Part shown: piece by piece, positions 41,132-52,300 of the stretch | How positions within the stretch are numbered: the stretch's first letter is position 1 | Layout: each line of letters begins with the position of its first letter | Assembly (NCBI RefSeq): GCF_900114495.1 | Contig: NZ_FOZI01000005.1 | Span: 1-64,000, forward strand | Source of the DNA: Dyella sp. OK004 | GTDB taxonomy: Bacteria; Pseudomonadota; Gammaproteobacteria; Xanthomonadales; Rhodanobacteraceae | Reading direction: 5' to 3' | Length of the DNA stretch: 64,000 nucleotides | Program-made: the position numbers and the translations under genes | The notes under the pieces: generated by a model | The model's database searches: none | What the model saw: only the letters and a program-made list of their open reading frames with translations | What the model was told of the DNA's origin: nothing

Positions 41132-43189
41132 ATGTCACAAATTTCAGGTTCTATGCGATGCACCCATGGCACGACGCCGTCTCGCGGCCGCTATGTCGTC
41201 CAGCGCAAATTCCTTGCGGCCATGTTGGCGGCCGGCATGGTCAGCCTGTTGAATGCCGCGCCAAATGAGCAGGCGGCCGCATTCACCAAGCAGGGCGATG
41301 CACAGCAGTTTGGCAATGCGAGCATCGCCGCAAAGTGGAAGCTGGCCGGTAGCAAGCTCAGCGACATGGTGGTGACCGATGGGCTGAACCATCAGGACAT
41401 CGCGGTGAGCGCACCGTTCGCGCTGACCTTGTCGGATGGCAGCAAGCTGGGCGCAGGCGATCTGCGTGTGCTGTCTGCGCCCAGGCAGGTAAAGCTGCCG
41501 GCCGATCCGAAGGCATCGCGCCTGGCGGAGCGTCTTCCCGGCAGTGCGGTGCAGGCGAGTTTCGGCGACGAGGCCGGCCGCTTCCGCATCGACTGGCAGT
41601 GGGTGCAGCGCGACGGTTCGGACTATCTGCGCGAAATCGTCACCATCACCGCGCTGAAACAGGACGAGGCAATCAAGCGGGTGGATCTGCTGCAGTCCAA
41701 GGCGGCAGATGCGGAGGTGGTCGGCACGGTCGCGGGTTCGCCGGTGGTCGCCGGCAACGATTACTTTGGCTTCGAGCATCCGCTGTCGAGCAGCGAAGTG
41801 CATGGCAGCCAGGTGCGCCTGTGGATCGATCGCGAGCTGCCGCTGCACAAGGGGCAGTCGGTGACCTATTCGGCGGTGGTCGGCACCACGCATGGCGATC
41901 AGCTGCGGCGTGACTTCGCCAAGTACATCGAGCGCGAGCGGGCAAGGCCGTACCAGCCGTTCCTGCATTACAACTCGTGGTACGACATCGGTTACTTCAC
42001 GCCTTACACCGAGGCGCAGGCGCTGGACCGCATCCACACCTTCGGTGAGGAGTTGAGCGTCAAGCGTAAGGTGAAGCTGGATTCGTTCCTGTTCGACGAT
42101 GGCTGGGACGACCGCAGCGGAAGCTGGCATTTCAGCAAGGACTTCCCGCACGGTTTTCTGCCGCTGCGCGACGCCGCCGCGAAATACGGCGCGGCGCCTG
42201 GCATGTGGCTGTCGCCGTGGGGCGGCTATGGCCCGCCGGCCAAGGAGCGTGCGGAGAACGGTGCCAAGGCGGGTTACGAAATCATTGATCGCGGCCTGGC
42301 GCTGTCCGGTCCGAAGTACTACCAGCGCTTCCACGACGCCGTGATGGAACTGGTGCACAAGGATGGCATCAATCAGTTCAAGTTCGACGGCACCGGCAAT
42401 GCCAACAAGGTGTTTCCGGGCAGCGTGTTCGACAGCGACTTTGGCGCGGCAATCCAGCTGATCGAGGATATCCGCGCGGCCAAGCCGGATCTCTTCATCA
42501 ACCTCACCACGGGTACCACCGCGTCGCCGTTCTGGCTGCGCTACGCCGACTCGATCTGGCGCGACGGTGAGGACGATGAGCTGACCGGTGTCGGCAGCAA
42601 GCGCGAGCGCTGGATCACTTACCGCGACCGCGAGACGTACCACAACATCGTGGTGAAGGGCCCGCTGTTCCCGCTCAACTCGCTGATGCTCCACGGCATC
42701 ATCTACGCGAAGGAAAATCGCAAGCTCAACACCGATCCGGGCCATGACTTCGCCAACGAAGTGCATTCGTACTTCGCCACCGGCACCCAGCTGCAGGAGA
42801 TGTACATCACCCCGTCGCTGCTGAGCACGCAGGACTGGGACGTGCTGGCTGAAGCGGCGCGCTGGTCGCGCGCCAATGCCGACGTGCTGCGCGATACGCA
42901 CTGGATCGGTGGCGATCCGGGCCGGCTGGATGTGTACGGCTGGGCGGCATGGTCGCCAAAGAAGTCGATCGTCACCTTCCGCAACCCGAGCGCGCAGGCG
43001 CAGACGGCGGTGATCGATCTGCCACGTCAGCTTGAGCTGCCGGCCGATGCGGCGCGGCGCTTCAGCGTGCGCGATGTGTGGAAGAGCGGCGGCGATGTTG
43101 TGCCGAAGGAACTCGATACCGATCACACCGGCACGATACGGCTCGCGCCGTTCGAGGTGCTGACGCTGGAGTTGACGCCGACATCGTGA
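41132..43189 (+). CDS. Exported alpha-galactosidase-like glycosidase (clan GH-D, GH36/GH27-like)
   Basis: 685 residues from ATG 41132. Signal peptide about 20-45 (LAAMLAAGMVSLLNAA). An N-terminal beta-sandwich precedes a TIM barrel with LFDDGWDDR, GMWLSPWGGY, FKFDGTGN (Asp419, nucleophile position) and IWRDGEDDE (Asp478, acid/base position). A C-terminal beta domain ends LTLELTPTS. The two Asp positions match the retaining alpha-galactosidase/alpha-N-acetylgalactosaminidase clan. Similar proteins are sometimes mislabelled enterotoxin. Alpha-linked galactose or N-acetylgalactosamine is the probable target. Confidence 0.75.
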   Translation: MSQISGSMRCTHGTTPSRGRYVVQRKFLAAMLAAGMVSLLNAAPNEQAAAFTKQGDAQQFGNASIAAKWKLAGSKLSDMVVTDGLNHQDIAVSAPFALTLSDGSKLGAGDLRVLSAPRQVKLPADPKASRLAERLPGSAVQASFGDEAGRFRIDWQWVQRDGSDYLREIVTITALKQDEAIKRVDLLQSKAADAEVVGTVAGSPVVAGNDYFGFEHPLSSSEVHGSQVRLWIDRELPLHKGQSVTYSAVVGTTHGDQLRRDFAKYIERERARPYQPFLHYNSWYDIGYFTPYTEAQALDRIHTFGEELSVKRKVKLDSFLFDDGWDDRSGSWHFSKDFPHGFLPLRDAAAKYGAAPGMWLSPWGGYGPPAKERAENGAKAGYEIIDRGLALSGPKYYQRFHDAVMELVHKDGINQFKFDGTGNANKVFPGSVFDSDFGAAIQLIEDIRAAKPDLFINLTTGTTASPFWLRYADSIWRDGEDDELTGVGSKRERWITYRDRETYHNIVVKGPLFPLNSLMLHGIIYAKENRKLNTDPGHDFANEVHSYFATGTQLQEMYITPSLLSTQDWDVLAEAARWSRANADVLRDTHWIGGDPGRLDVYGWAAWSPKKSIVTFRNPSAQAQTAVIDLPRQLELPADAARRFSVRDVWKSGGDVVPKELDTDHTGTIRLAPFEVLTLELTPTS

Positions 43190-43252
43190 GTGCTGACGAC
43201 CGCTTGCGCTCGTAATTTGGAAAAGAGGCAAGCAAGTTCGTGGGCAGAAGGC

Positions 43253-43339
43253 GTTTTCACGGTTAACCACAACAGCCTGTAGCAGAGGGGAGAGGTCGTT
43301 TCTGCGCAGCGCGATAACGAACCACGGGAGAGGCAATCC
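43253..43339 (+). promoter_or_regulatory. Leader shared with the first TonB-receptor gene, copy 2
   Basis: Partner of 37857-37942. The 16-base identical block at 43318-43333 sits 6 bases before the start at 43340 and includes GGGAGAGG. Similarity continues left through GCGCAG and CACGG. Confidence 0.55.
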
Positions 43340-46300
43340 ATGCGTATTGAAAAGAAAGGTGGCTTTATTGCCGAAGGCAACGCTGTCGGTTTCAGGCGAA
43401 CCATGCTCGCCATCGGCTTGTTGGTTGCGCTTGGCGCGAACACTGCGCACGCGCAGTCGACGACCAGCAGCATTTTTGGCCGGGCGCAGGCGGGTGATAG
43501 TGTCACCATCCGCAGCAGCACAGGCCTGACACGTACCGTCAGTGTCGACAGTCAGGGGCGATACAACGCGCCTTTGCTTCCGGTCGGTACGTATTCGGTC
43601 ACCGTGATGCATGACGGCAAAGAGGTGCAGCATCGCGATGACGTGCAGCTGAAAGTGGGCGCCGGCGTGGATGTGTCGTTTGGCAGCGAGCCCGCTGCGG
43701 GCGATGCGGCGAACGCCAAACAGCTGGCGGGCGTCTCCGTGTCGGCCAATGCACTGCCGCCGATTGACGTGAGCACGGTGGATTCGCGCACCGTGGTGAC
43801 GTCCGAGCAGCTAGCCCGGCTGCCGTTGCCGCGCACCGCCGAGGCAGCCGCCTTGCTGGCGCCGGGAACGGTCAACTCATCCATCGGCGCAGCGGGTATC
43901 AATGGCGCGCCGCTGGTCAGCTTCGGTGGTTCTTCGGTCACGGAGAACGCGTACTACATCAACGGATTCAACACGACGGATCCGATGGGCTCCAACGGCG
44001 GTATCACGCTTCCCTATGGCTCGATCGATCAGGAAGAGGTTTACACCGGCGGCTATAGCGCCCAGTACGGCCGCAGTGATGGCGGCGTGCTCAACATGGT
44101 GGGCAAGAGCGGTACCAACGTGTGGCATTTCGGTGGACAGTATCTTTACGAGCCGTCTGGCCTGCGCGCGGGTCAGAACAATACCTACTACGCGAACGGT
44201 TTGCCGCCTTCCCCGGTGGCCGGGCGCTTGTACAGCCCCAACAACCAGAACAACTTCTGGCGTTCCACCTACGATATCTATCTGGGTGGCCCGCTGATCA
44301 AGGATCGCCTCTTTCTGTTCGCCTCCGCCGAGATGGAACAGCGGCAAGGCAACACGGTGGGCAATGTCACCGCGGGCACCGATACGCACTACACCTACAA
44401 AACGCCGAAGTGGTACACCAAGATCAACTGGAACATCACCGACAGCAACCTGCTTGAATTGACCGGTGCCTCCGACATCTACAAAACGTCGGGGACGATC
44501 TACAACTACGACTACAACGCCCTGCGTGATACCGGCCTCAACGGACAGGCCCAGTCCAATCAGACCGGCGGCAAGATGTGGTCCGGCAAGTTCACCAGTT
44601 ATCTCACCGACAGCCTCACCCTGACGGCGCTGTACGGCAAGATGACGACTTACCTCTACAACCAGGTGCCGGGCTACAACCCGGATCTGGCTTACATCCT
44701 GAGTGCCACCAACCAGAATCCCGCCCTCAATGGCGGTGTGCCAAACATCGGTCAACAGACGGTCAGGTACGCACCCACTCCAGGCGCCAACAACAAGACC
44801 AGCAATTTTCGCCTCAGCCTTACCTATGTACTGGGCAGCCACACCCTCACCGCCGGCATCGACAATTTGCGGGCAAGCGCGAACGGGGCCATCAATCTGA
44901 CATCAGGGCCCGGCTACAACTGGATATACGGTTACACGAGTCATCCCGACAAGCCGTTGAATGCCAACCTGGGTGTCCCTGCGCTGATCGGGTTTCCGAA
45001 CGGCGGCAGCGGCTACTACGCGATGAAGTACATCAATGCGGATGGTGGCGATCTGACGTCTGTGCAGAATGCGCAGTTCGTCGAAGACCTGTGGCAAGTC
45101 AACGACCGTTGGCTGCTATCGCTGGGCCTGCGCAACGACGGCTTTACCAACAACAACAAGCTCGGCCAGCCCTATATGCGGCAAACCACGCCGCAGTGGG
45201 CACCGCGCCTGGGCTTCAGTTGGGACGTGAACGGTGACGGCAGCTTCAAGGTGTTCGGCAATGCCGGGCGTTACAACCTCGGGTCGCCACTGTCTCCGGG
45301 TGGCATCGCCAACGGCGTGCTGCGCACCAGGGAATACTTTACCTACACCGGCATCGCCGCCGATGGCACACCGACCGGTCTGACCCATGTGGCAGGGCCG
45401 GTGGCAAGCAACAATTTCTATGGCCAGGTGTTCGATCCCCGCACGGTCACCGTGGAGAACATCAAGGCCATGAGCCAGGATGAATTCATGGCGGGCTTCG
45501 CCAAGACGGCAGGACCGAACTGGGTCTATGGCGGCAAGCTCACGCTGCGCATTCTGCGTCAGCAGATCGACGACTACTGCGATACCGACGCGGTGTTCGC
45601 CAAGGCGGCTGCCTTGGGCGTCGTGGGGGCCGATGCCACCAACAACGCCTCTTGCTACTACATCAATCCCGGTGAGGCCAATACCTTCGCGATCCGGGAT
45701 TTGAGCGGCGTGTTCCACGACGTACGCATGACCAACGCCGAGATGCACTTCCCTCGCATGGTGCGCAAGTACTACGGGCTGGAGGGTTATCTGGAGCATC
45801 CCTTTGATGGCCGGTGGTACGGCAAGGTCGATTACACCTTCTCGCGCAGCTACGGCAATACCGAGGGCTGGGGGCAATCGAGCCAGGGTGGCTCGGGCGG
45901 AACGCAGAACTCCCAGTGGGACTATCCCGGGTTGATGGTGTATTCCGGCGGCCCGCAGGGTAACGACCATACGCATCAGCTGAAGGCGTTCGGCTACTAC
46001 CAGGTGACCCCTGAGTGGATGGTGTCCGCCAACCTGAGCCTGATGTCGGGTGGCCCCAAGTTCTGTTATGGCCTGTATGGCACGGATCCCTACAACACGG
46101 GCACTAACGACCCGGATGGCTATGGCTCCGGCTATCACTGGTGCAACGGACGGCCCGCGGCACCGGGAGCCGCCGGTCGCCTGCCGTGGATCAAGCAGCT
46201 CGATCTCGGTGTCCGCTACCGCCCTGCGTTTGCCAAGCACAAGTTGGGCTTCAGCCTGGACGTATTCAATGTGACCAACAGCCAGGCGCCGCTGGGCGTG

Positions 46301-46411
46301 AACAGCACGCTGTACACCGACACCACCGGCACCATGAACCCGGCCTATGGCACGCCGATCACGTTGCAGCCACCTCGCTATGTGCGGTTGGGCGTCACCT
46401 ACGACTACTGA
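43340..46411 (+). CDS. TonB-dependent receptor with carboxypeptidase-regulatory-like extension
   Basis: 1023 residues. Signal to AHAQS (about 34), then a beta-sandwich extension at 35-115 (TTSSIFGRAQAG, GRYNAPLLPVGTYSVTV), the plug at about 125-250 (ESTV-type linker, LLAPGTVNSSIG, SAQYGRSDGGVLNMVGKSG), and the barrel, ending RYVRLGVTYDY. This Oar-like architecture is common for glycan or peptide uptake in Xanthomonadales. The extension has a free-standing relative at 16880-17275. It forms the second receptor of the locus and probably takes up a different oligosaccharide. Confidence 0.92.
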   Translation: MRIEKKGGFIAEGNAVGFRRTMLAIGLLVALGANTAHAQSTTSSIFGRAQAGDSVTIRSSTGLTRTVSVDSQGRYNAPLLPVGTYSVTVMHDGKEVQHRDDVQLKVGAGVDVSFGSEPAAGDAANAKQLAGVSVSANALPPIDVSTVDSRTVVTSEQLARLPLPRTAEAAALLAPGTVNSSIGAAGINGAPLVSFGGSSVTENAYYINGFNTTDPMGSNGGITLPYGSIDQEEVYTGGYSAQYGRSDGGVLNMVGKSGTNVWHFGGQYLYEPSGLRAGQNNTYYANGLPPSPVAGRLYSPNNQNNFWRSTYDIYLGGPLIKDRLFLFASAEMEQRQGNTVGNVTAGTDTHYTYKTPKWYTKINWNITDSNLLELTGASDIYKTSGTIYNYDYNALRDTGLNGQAQSNQTGGKMWSGKFTSYLTDSLTLTALYGKMTTYLYNQVPGYNPDLAYILSATNQNPALNGGVPNIGQQTVRYAPTPGANNKTSNFRLSLTYVLGSHTLTAGIDNLRASANGAINLTSGPGYNWIYGYTSHPDKPLNANLGVPALIGFPNGGSGYYAMKYINADGGDLTSVQNAQFVEDLWQVNDRWLLSLGLRNDGFTNNNKLGQPYMRQTTPQWAPRLGFSWDVNGDGSFKVFGNAGRYNLGSPLSPGGIANGVLRTREYFTYTGIAADGTPTGLTHVAGPVASNNFYGQVFDPRTVTVENIKAMSQDEFMAGFAKTAGPNWVYGGKLTLRILRQQIDDYCDTDAVFAKAAALGVVGADATNNASCYYINPGEANTFAIRDLSGVFHDVRMTNAEMHFPRMVRKYYGLEGYLEHPFDGRWYGKVDYTFSRSYGNTEGWGQSSQGGSGGTQNSQWDYPGLMVYSGGPQGNDHTHQLKAFGYYQVTPEWMVSANLSLMSGGPKFCYGLYGTDPYNTGTNDPDGYGSGYHWCNGRPAAPGAAGRLPWIKQLDLGVRYRPAFAKHKLGFSLDVFNVTNSQAPLGVNSTLYTDTTGTMNPAYGTPITLQPPRYVRLGVTYDY

Positions 46412-46538
46412 GACGACAGGCGACAACGCGCCATGGTGTCTTGCGGGAATTCGTGCGCCGTCCGGCATCTGCCGGGCGGCGCCCCGAAACGGCCTGCATG
46501 AAAAAAACAGATCCCATGAGGATCATGAGGAGTTGAAC

Positions 46539-49280
46539 ATGCGTTTGCTGGCTGGACTTTTTCTGGGCCTTCTCCTGCCTGGCTTGAACGCACATGCCCA
46601 GGTAAGGGTTTGGGAAGGCAGCATGTCAATTCCCACGTCAGACGAGGGAGCGCCGGATGAAAATCCGCCTTTTGACATCTACGGGAAAGACAAAGAACGG
46701 TTCAACTACCCATACACCATGCGCAGGGTGGTTCGTGCGACCGAGAGCCTTCATGACTACCGCACGCTCTTTCTTGAAAACGAATATCTGAAGTGTTCTG
46801 TCCTGCCCGATCTTGGCGGTCGCATCTATACGTGCATCGACAAGATCAATGGCCAGCCGATGTTCTATGCCAATCCCACCATCAAGAAGGCCCTCATTGG
46901 CTATCGCGGTGTCTGGGCCACGTTCGGGGTGGAGTTCAATTTCCCCGTGTCCCATAACTGGGTCACGCTTTCTCCGGTCGATTACTCGTACGGCAGCAGG
47001 CCGGATGGCAGTGCATCGATCGTTGTCGGAAATCGAGACCGGGTCTATGGCATGGAGTGGCGTGTGGAGTTGGTGCTCCGCCCAGGCAGCACGGTTCTCG
47101 AAGAAAAAGTCACACTCTCAAATCCAAGCGACGTGAGGCATCGGTTCTACTGGTGGAACAACGCCGGTGTCCAGGTTTGGGATGATTCGAAGATTTTCTA
47201 TCCCACGCCATTCACGGCGAGTCATGGTTTCACCTACATAGATACCTGGCCGGTCAATGAGAAAGGGCGCGATCTCAGCATCGTCGGCAATCATCTGGAT
47301 GGCCCGGTGTCGCAATTCGTCCACGCGAGCAGGGAGCCGTTCACGGGGGTCTATCACCCGCGCACGGATGCGGGGGTTGTCCATTACGCCGAGTTCGCCG
47401 ATCTGCCGGCCAAGAAGGTCTTCAGCTTCGGTGCCGATGCCAAGGGGCTTGCGTGGCACCAGGCTCTGTCCGACAACGACAGTGGCTATATCGAGTTGCA
47501 GAACGGGCTGTTCCGCAACCAGGAAACCTACGGTTTTCTTGAGCCGCAACAGGTCATTCGATTCAGTGAGTTCTGGATGCCGGTGCGGCAGATCGGCGGG
47601 ATTTCCCGTGCGAATCTGAACGGGGTGGTGTCCATGGCGAGAAAAGCTGGCAAGAACGGCAAGGACACCCTGACGATTGCCCTCAACGCCAATTCACGGA
47701 TACCCGATGCTCGGATAAAGGTTCGGGAGGGTGACGACATCGTGCTCGACGAACCCGTATCGCTTGATCCCGCGAAGACCTGGTCGCATGCCTTTGAAGT
47801 CCGGTCGGCCGACCGGAAATATACGTTCACGCTGGAGAGCAAGGACCATCAGGTTCTCTTGACGCAGACCGAAGGCAAGTACGACTGGACGCCAAAGGAT
47901 CAAGTCCATGTCGGCGCGCAGCCGACTTACGCTGCCGCCGCAGACAGCTATCTTCAGCGGGGCAGGGACAAGGAGCTGTATGGCAACCTGCTTGCGGCCT
48001 GGGAGATCTATACCGACGGGCTCGCCGCATCACCCAACCATGTGGAGCTTCTGAAGGCCAAAGGCCGACTTGGCGTGAGCCTGTTTCGTTTCGAAGAAGC
48101 CTCTCGTCTGCTCAAACAGGCGGAAGATCGCGATACCTCGGACGGAGAGACGCGCTATTACCGCGGCATAGCGGAAGAAGCACTGGGACATCGAAGCGAA
48201 GCAAGAATCGAATTTGAAGCCGCTTATCGTGACCCTTCCTACCGCACGTCTGGAGGCCTGCTGCTGGCCGAGCTTCTGGCGAGTGACCATGGCATGTCGG
48301 ATGCGCTGAACGTTCTTGCCGGGATCTGCCCTGACCCGGTGGGCCCGTCGAGCGTGCAACGTTGCCTGGAAGACCGCGTCGCCCTTGAACGGACCAACGG
48401 CCATGCCGATCGCGCGCGGAAGCTCGCAGAGGCATCGTTGGCACAGTACCCGACCAGTGCTTTCTTGAAGAACGAGCTGTCGAACCTGGGTTCGCGGATG
48501 CCCGATCTTGATGCTCATCTGTCGGCGGATCCGAACAGGATCCTTGAGCTGGTGACCCAGTACAACCAACTGGGACTCTACGCCGACTCGCTCGCTCTGC
48601 TGTCGCGCACCTACCCTGATGTCCCCTCGCTTCAGAGCGAGCCGGGCGAGCTCTCGCCCGGCAAGCATCCGATGCTTGCCTACTACAGGGGTTTCGTTCG
48701 AGAACAGCTTGGACAGTCGGGAAAGAAGGACTGGCAGGGAGCCTCCCGGATGCCGCTTGGCTATGTCTTTCCGAACAGGCGAGCATCGATGACGGTCTTG
48801 CGTGCGGCGATTGCCGCCAACCCTTCGGATGCCTCCGCACACTTCCTGCTGGGGACGTTGCTGTTTTCCAAGGGAAGGGTGGATGAAGCGTTGGAAGAGT
48901 GGCGTCGTACGGCCAGCATCCGGCCCGACACGCCAACCTTGGATGCCGATATGGGACGTGCGCTGCTGGACATCAAGAACCAGCCTGCCGAGGCGGCCAA
49001 GGCGTTCGAGCACGGATTCAAGGTGGATCCTTCCAACCCGGCCCTGTATGTGGGGATGAACATGGCCATGCAGGCGCTTGGAAAATCCGGCGCCGAAAGA
49101 ATCGCCATGTTCGAACGCTTCCCCGGCAATGCCGACATGCCCGACGACCTGGCGCGTGCCTACGTCAAGGTGCTCCGTGAAAGCGGGCAGGATGAAAAGG
49201 CCAACGATCTATTGAAGAAGCATTTTCTCCCGGCTGAAGAGGGTGCGGCTCCGCTGCAGCCGAAGACCGGGAATCACTGA
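46539..49280 (+). CDS. Exported DUF5107-TPR protein
   Basis: 913 residues from ATG 46539 with AGGAG upstream. Signal (LFLGLLLPGLNAHAQ). Residues about 30-380 are a galactose-mutarotase-like beta-sandwich of the DUF5107 type: ENEYLKCSVLPDLGGRIY, then NWVTLSPVDY and WWNNAGVQV. The C-terminal half is tetratricopeptide-like helices (LLAAWEIYTDGLAASPNHVEL, AHFLLGTLLFSKGRVDEALEEW). The first part should bind a sugar. Whether it is an enzyme is not evident. The position between a receptor and a glycosidase supports a role in glycan handling. Confidence 0.8.
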   Translation: MRLLAGLFLGLLLPGLNAHAQVRVWEGSMSIPTSDEGAPDENPPFDIYGKDKERFNYPYTMRRVVRATESLHDYRTLFLENEYLKCSVLPDLGGRIYTCIDKINGQPMFYANPTIKKALIGYRGVWATFGVEFNFPVSHNWVTLSPVDYSYGSRPDGSASIVVGNRDRVYGMEWRVELVLRPGSTVLEEKVTLSNPSDVRHRFYWWNNAGVQVWDDSKIFYPTPFTASHGFTYIDTWPVNEKGRDLSIVGNHLDGPVSQFVHASREPFTGVYHPRTDAGVVHYAEFADLPAKKVFSFGADAKGLAWHQALSDNDSGYIELQNGLFRNQETYGFLEPQQVIRFSEFWMPVRQIGGISRANLNGVVSMARKAGKNGKDTLTIALNANSRIPDARIKVREGDDIVLDEPVSLDPAKTWSHAFEVRSADRKYTFTLESKDHQVLLTQTEGKYDWTPKDQVHVGAQPTYAAAADSYLQRGRDKELYGNLLAAWEIYTDGLAASPNHVELLKAKGRLGVSLFRFEEASRLLKQAEDRDTSDGETRYYRGIAEEALGHRSEARIEFEAAYRDPSYRTSGGLLLAELLASDHGMSDALNVLAGICPDPVGPSSVQRCLEDRVALERTNGHADRARKLAEASLAQYPTSAFLKNELSNLGSRMPDLDAHLSADPNRILELVTQYNQLGLYADSLALLSRTYPDVPSLQSEPGELSPGKHPMLAYYRGFVREQLGQSGKKDWQGASRMPLGYVFPNRRASMTVLRAAIAANPSDASAHFLLGTLLFSKGRVDEALEEWRRTASIRPDTPTLDADMGRALLDIKNQPAEAAKAFEHGFKVDPSNPALYVGMNMAMQALGKSGAERIAMFERFPGNADMPDDLARAYVKVLRESGQDEKANDLLKKHFLPAEEGAAPLQPKTGNH

Positions 49281-49374
49281 TCGCGCGTCGGGAAAGTTCC
49301 TTGACGTATCGGCGCCATGACATGAGCTGTGTGCATCGATTTGAGTGCAGCCTGTTTCATCAATGAGGATGGAA

Positions 49375-52300
49375 ATGAAGCACGAAGAAAGACTGAAGAT
49401 CATGGCCGGCGTGCTGCTCGGCGTGGCGACGTGGGGTGGCGCGCACGCGGGCACGGAAGCCGCAGCCGCGCCGACCTTGCGCTGGAATGCTGATCAGCTG
49501 GGCAATCATCGCTATCTGGTGCAGGTGACCCAGCCTGCGGATGCCGTGCATGTCGTCATTCCATGGCGCCGCCGTGATGCGCACCCCGAACAGGTCAATG
49601 TCATCGTGACAGGGCCCGATGGACAGACCGTTGCCAATGTGCGGCGTGGAACGATCGACCGTGCCAGCGGCGAACTGGTGTTTCAGGCCAGCAAGGCCGG
49701 TACCTACGCGGTGTATTACCAGCCCTATGTCAGCGCCGGTCGACCCAACTACCCAACCGTTACCTATGCGGAAGTGCGTGACACGGCGGACCCGGCCTGG
49801 GCGCACAAGTTGGGTACGGATGCCAGTGCATGGCGGCGTCTGCCCAGCGCCAAGCTGCTGAACTACGAGGCCGTCGATGATTTCGACGCGTACACCCCGA
49901 TGGAGCGCACGGCGACGCCCGCGGAGCTGCAGGCGTTGTTGAAGGCGCATGCCGGGCAGCGGCTATGGATCTTCCCGGAGACCCGCGCCAACCCCATCCG
50001 CATGTTTGATGCGTTGCCTGAAACCTGGGCGAAGCGTGGCCCGGGCGGCAGCTTGCGCGACAGTGCGCTGCCTGGCGAATACCTGAGTTTCCAGTTTGGC
50101 GCATGGGCGCCTGTGGGCGATGTGGAGCATCTGCAGGTGACCTTCAGCGACCTGCGAGATCCCCAGGGGGACATCCTCCCTGCCAGTGCCTTCACCTGTT
50201 TCAACCTGGGCGGCATCGACTATGCCGGCAAGCCCTTCACTACGCGCGTCAACGTCGCTGCTGGTCGTGTGCAGCCACTGTGGATGGGATTGGATGTGCC
50301 CGCCACGGCAAAGCCCGGGGTCTATCGCGGCGAGGTGACCATGACTGCTGCGGGCGTGGCCGGGCAGCGCCTGCCTGTGGAAATCACCGTGGGCAACGGG
50401 CAGGCAGTCGCCCACGGCGATGATGACCCGTTCAAGCTCACACGCCTGCGCTGGCTCAACTCCACCTTGGCGCAGAACGACGAGCTGGTGAAGCCGTTTA
50501 CCGCCATCACGGTGCGGGGCGACACGCTGGGTATTCTCGGGCGCGACATCGCGCTCGCGGCCAACGGCCTGCCTGAGCAGATCAGCAGCCGCTTCGATCA
50601 GCGCATGACGGGCTTTGCGGATCATGCCACCGCCGTGCTGGCCGCACCCATTGCGTTCACCGTGGAGGACGCCGCCGGTACGCACCCGTTGTCGGCAACG
50701 GGGCACCCCGCTGTGCAGCAGGACGGGCCGGCCCGCGTGCACTGGCAAGTGGCGGGTAACGCCGGCCCTCTTCAGGCCGAGGTGAAGGCCAGCCTGGAGG
50801 CGGACGGCACGCTGACCTATGCCATCGCACTCACGGCCACGCAGACCACCGCATTGAAGGATGTGCGCCTGACAATGCCGCTGGCCCGCGATGTCGCGCG
50901 CTACCAGCTGGGCCTGGGACGGGAGGGTGACGCGGCGCCCGCCGACTTCCAGTGGAAGTGGAACGTCGAGAACAACCAGGATGGCGCCTGGCTCGGCACG
51001 ATCAATGCCGGGCTGGAATTCCACCTGCGTGATGAACATTACCTGCGCCCGCTCAACACCAACTTCTACCATCAGCAGCCACTGCGCATGCCGATATCGT
51101 GGGACAACCGCGGACAGGGCGGCGTGCGACTGCACCGGGAGGACAAGGACTATCGGGTCGAGGCTTATGGCGGCCCCCGCCAGATGGAAGCTGGCGAGAC
51201 ACTGCACTACGACATCGTTCTGCGCGTCACGCCATTCAAGACCATCGAACCGGCTAAGCACTTTGCCAACCGCTACTTCCACGGGTATCGGGACGTTGAT
51301 GCGGTCAAGGCCGATGGCGCCAGTGTGGTGAATATCCACCACGCCACACCGATCAACCCGTGGATCAACTATCCGTTCCTGGAGGTTGATGCGATGCGGG
51401 CGTATGTCGATGCGGCCCACCAGCGTGGCATGCGCGTCAAGATTTACGACACGGTTCGTGAGCTCTCCGACCGTGCCCCGGAACTACCGATGCTGGAAAG
51501 CCTTGGGCATGAGGTGATCAGCAGCGGCAAGGGTGGTGGTTTCCCGTGGTTGCAGGAGCACCTGGACGGTGACTACATCGCTGCCTGGCACGTGCCGCAG
51601 AATCGCGATGCCGCGGTGATCAACGCAGGGCAGAGTCGTTGGCACAACTATTACATCGAAGGGTTGGACTGGCTCGCCCGCAACGTTGGCATCGACGGCC
51701 TGTACTTGGACGACGTTGCCTACGACCGCACCACCATGAAGCGCGTGCGCAAGGTTCTGCAGGCACATCGCCCAAACCCGCTGATCGACCTGCATTCCGC
51801 CAATCAGTACAACGAGCGTGATGGCCATATCAGCAGCACACTCCTGTACATGGAGCTGTTTCCCTACCTCGACCGACTGTGGTTTGGCGAGTACTTCGAT
51901 TATGAAAAGACCTCGCCGGCTTACTGGCTCACCGAGATGTCGGGCATTCCGTATGGCCTGATGGGGGAGATGCTGCAGAGCGATGGCAACCCGTGGCGCG
52001 GCATGTTGTTCGGCATGACCCGAAGGGCGCGCGAGGGTGGGGCGAAAGACAATGATCTGCATGCCCTGTGGAAACTGTGGGACAGCTTTGGCATAGAGCA
52101 GTCCGACATGGTGGGCTGGTGGGTGCATGACACGCCAGTGCAGACCGGACGAGACGACGTGCTGGTAACCAGTTATGTACGCAAGGGTGACGCGACACTG
52201 ATCGCGCTGGCATCGTGGGCACCGCAGCCAACACGGGTGAAGCTGACCATTGATTGGAAGGCGCTGGGTCTCAGACAGGCCAAGGCCACGTTGGTGGCTC

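Noticed and set aside
41144-43633. 829-codon open frame antisense to the alpha-galactosidase-like and receptor genes
   Set aside because: It spans the ends of two recognisable genes, has His/Arg-rich composition and no domain.
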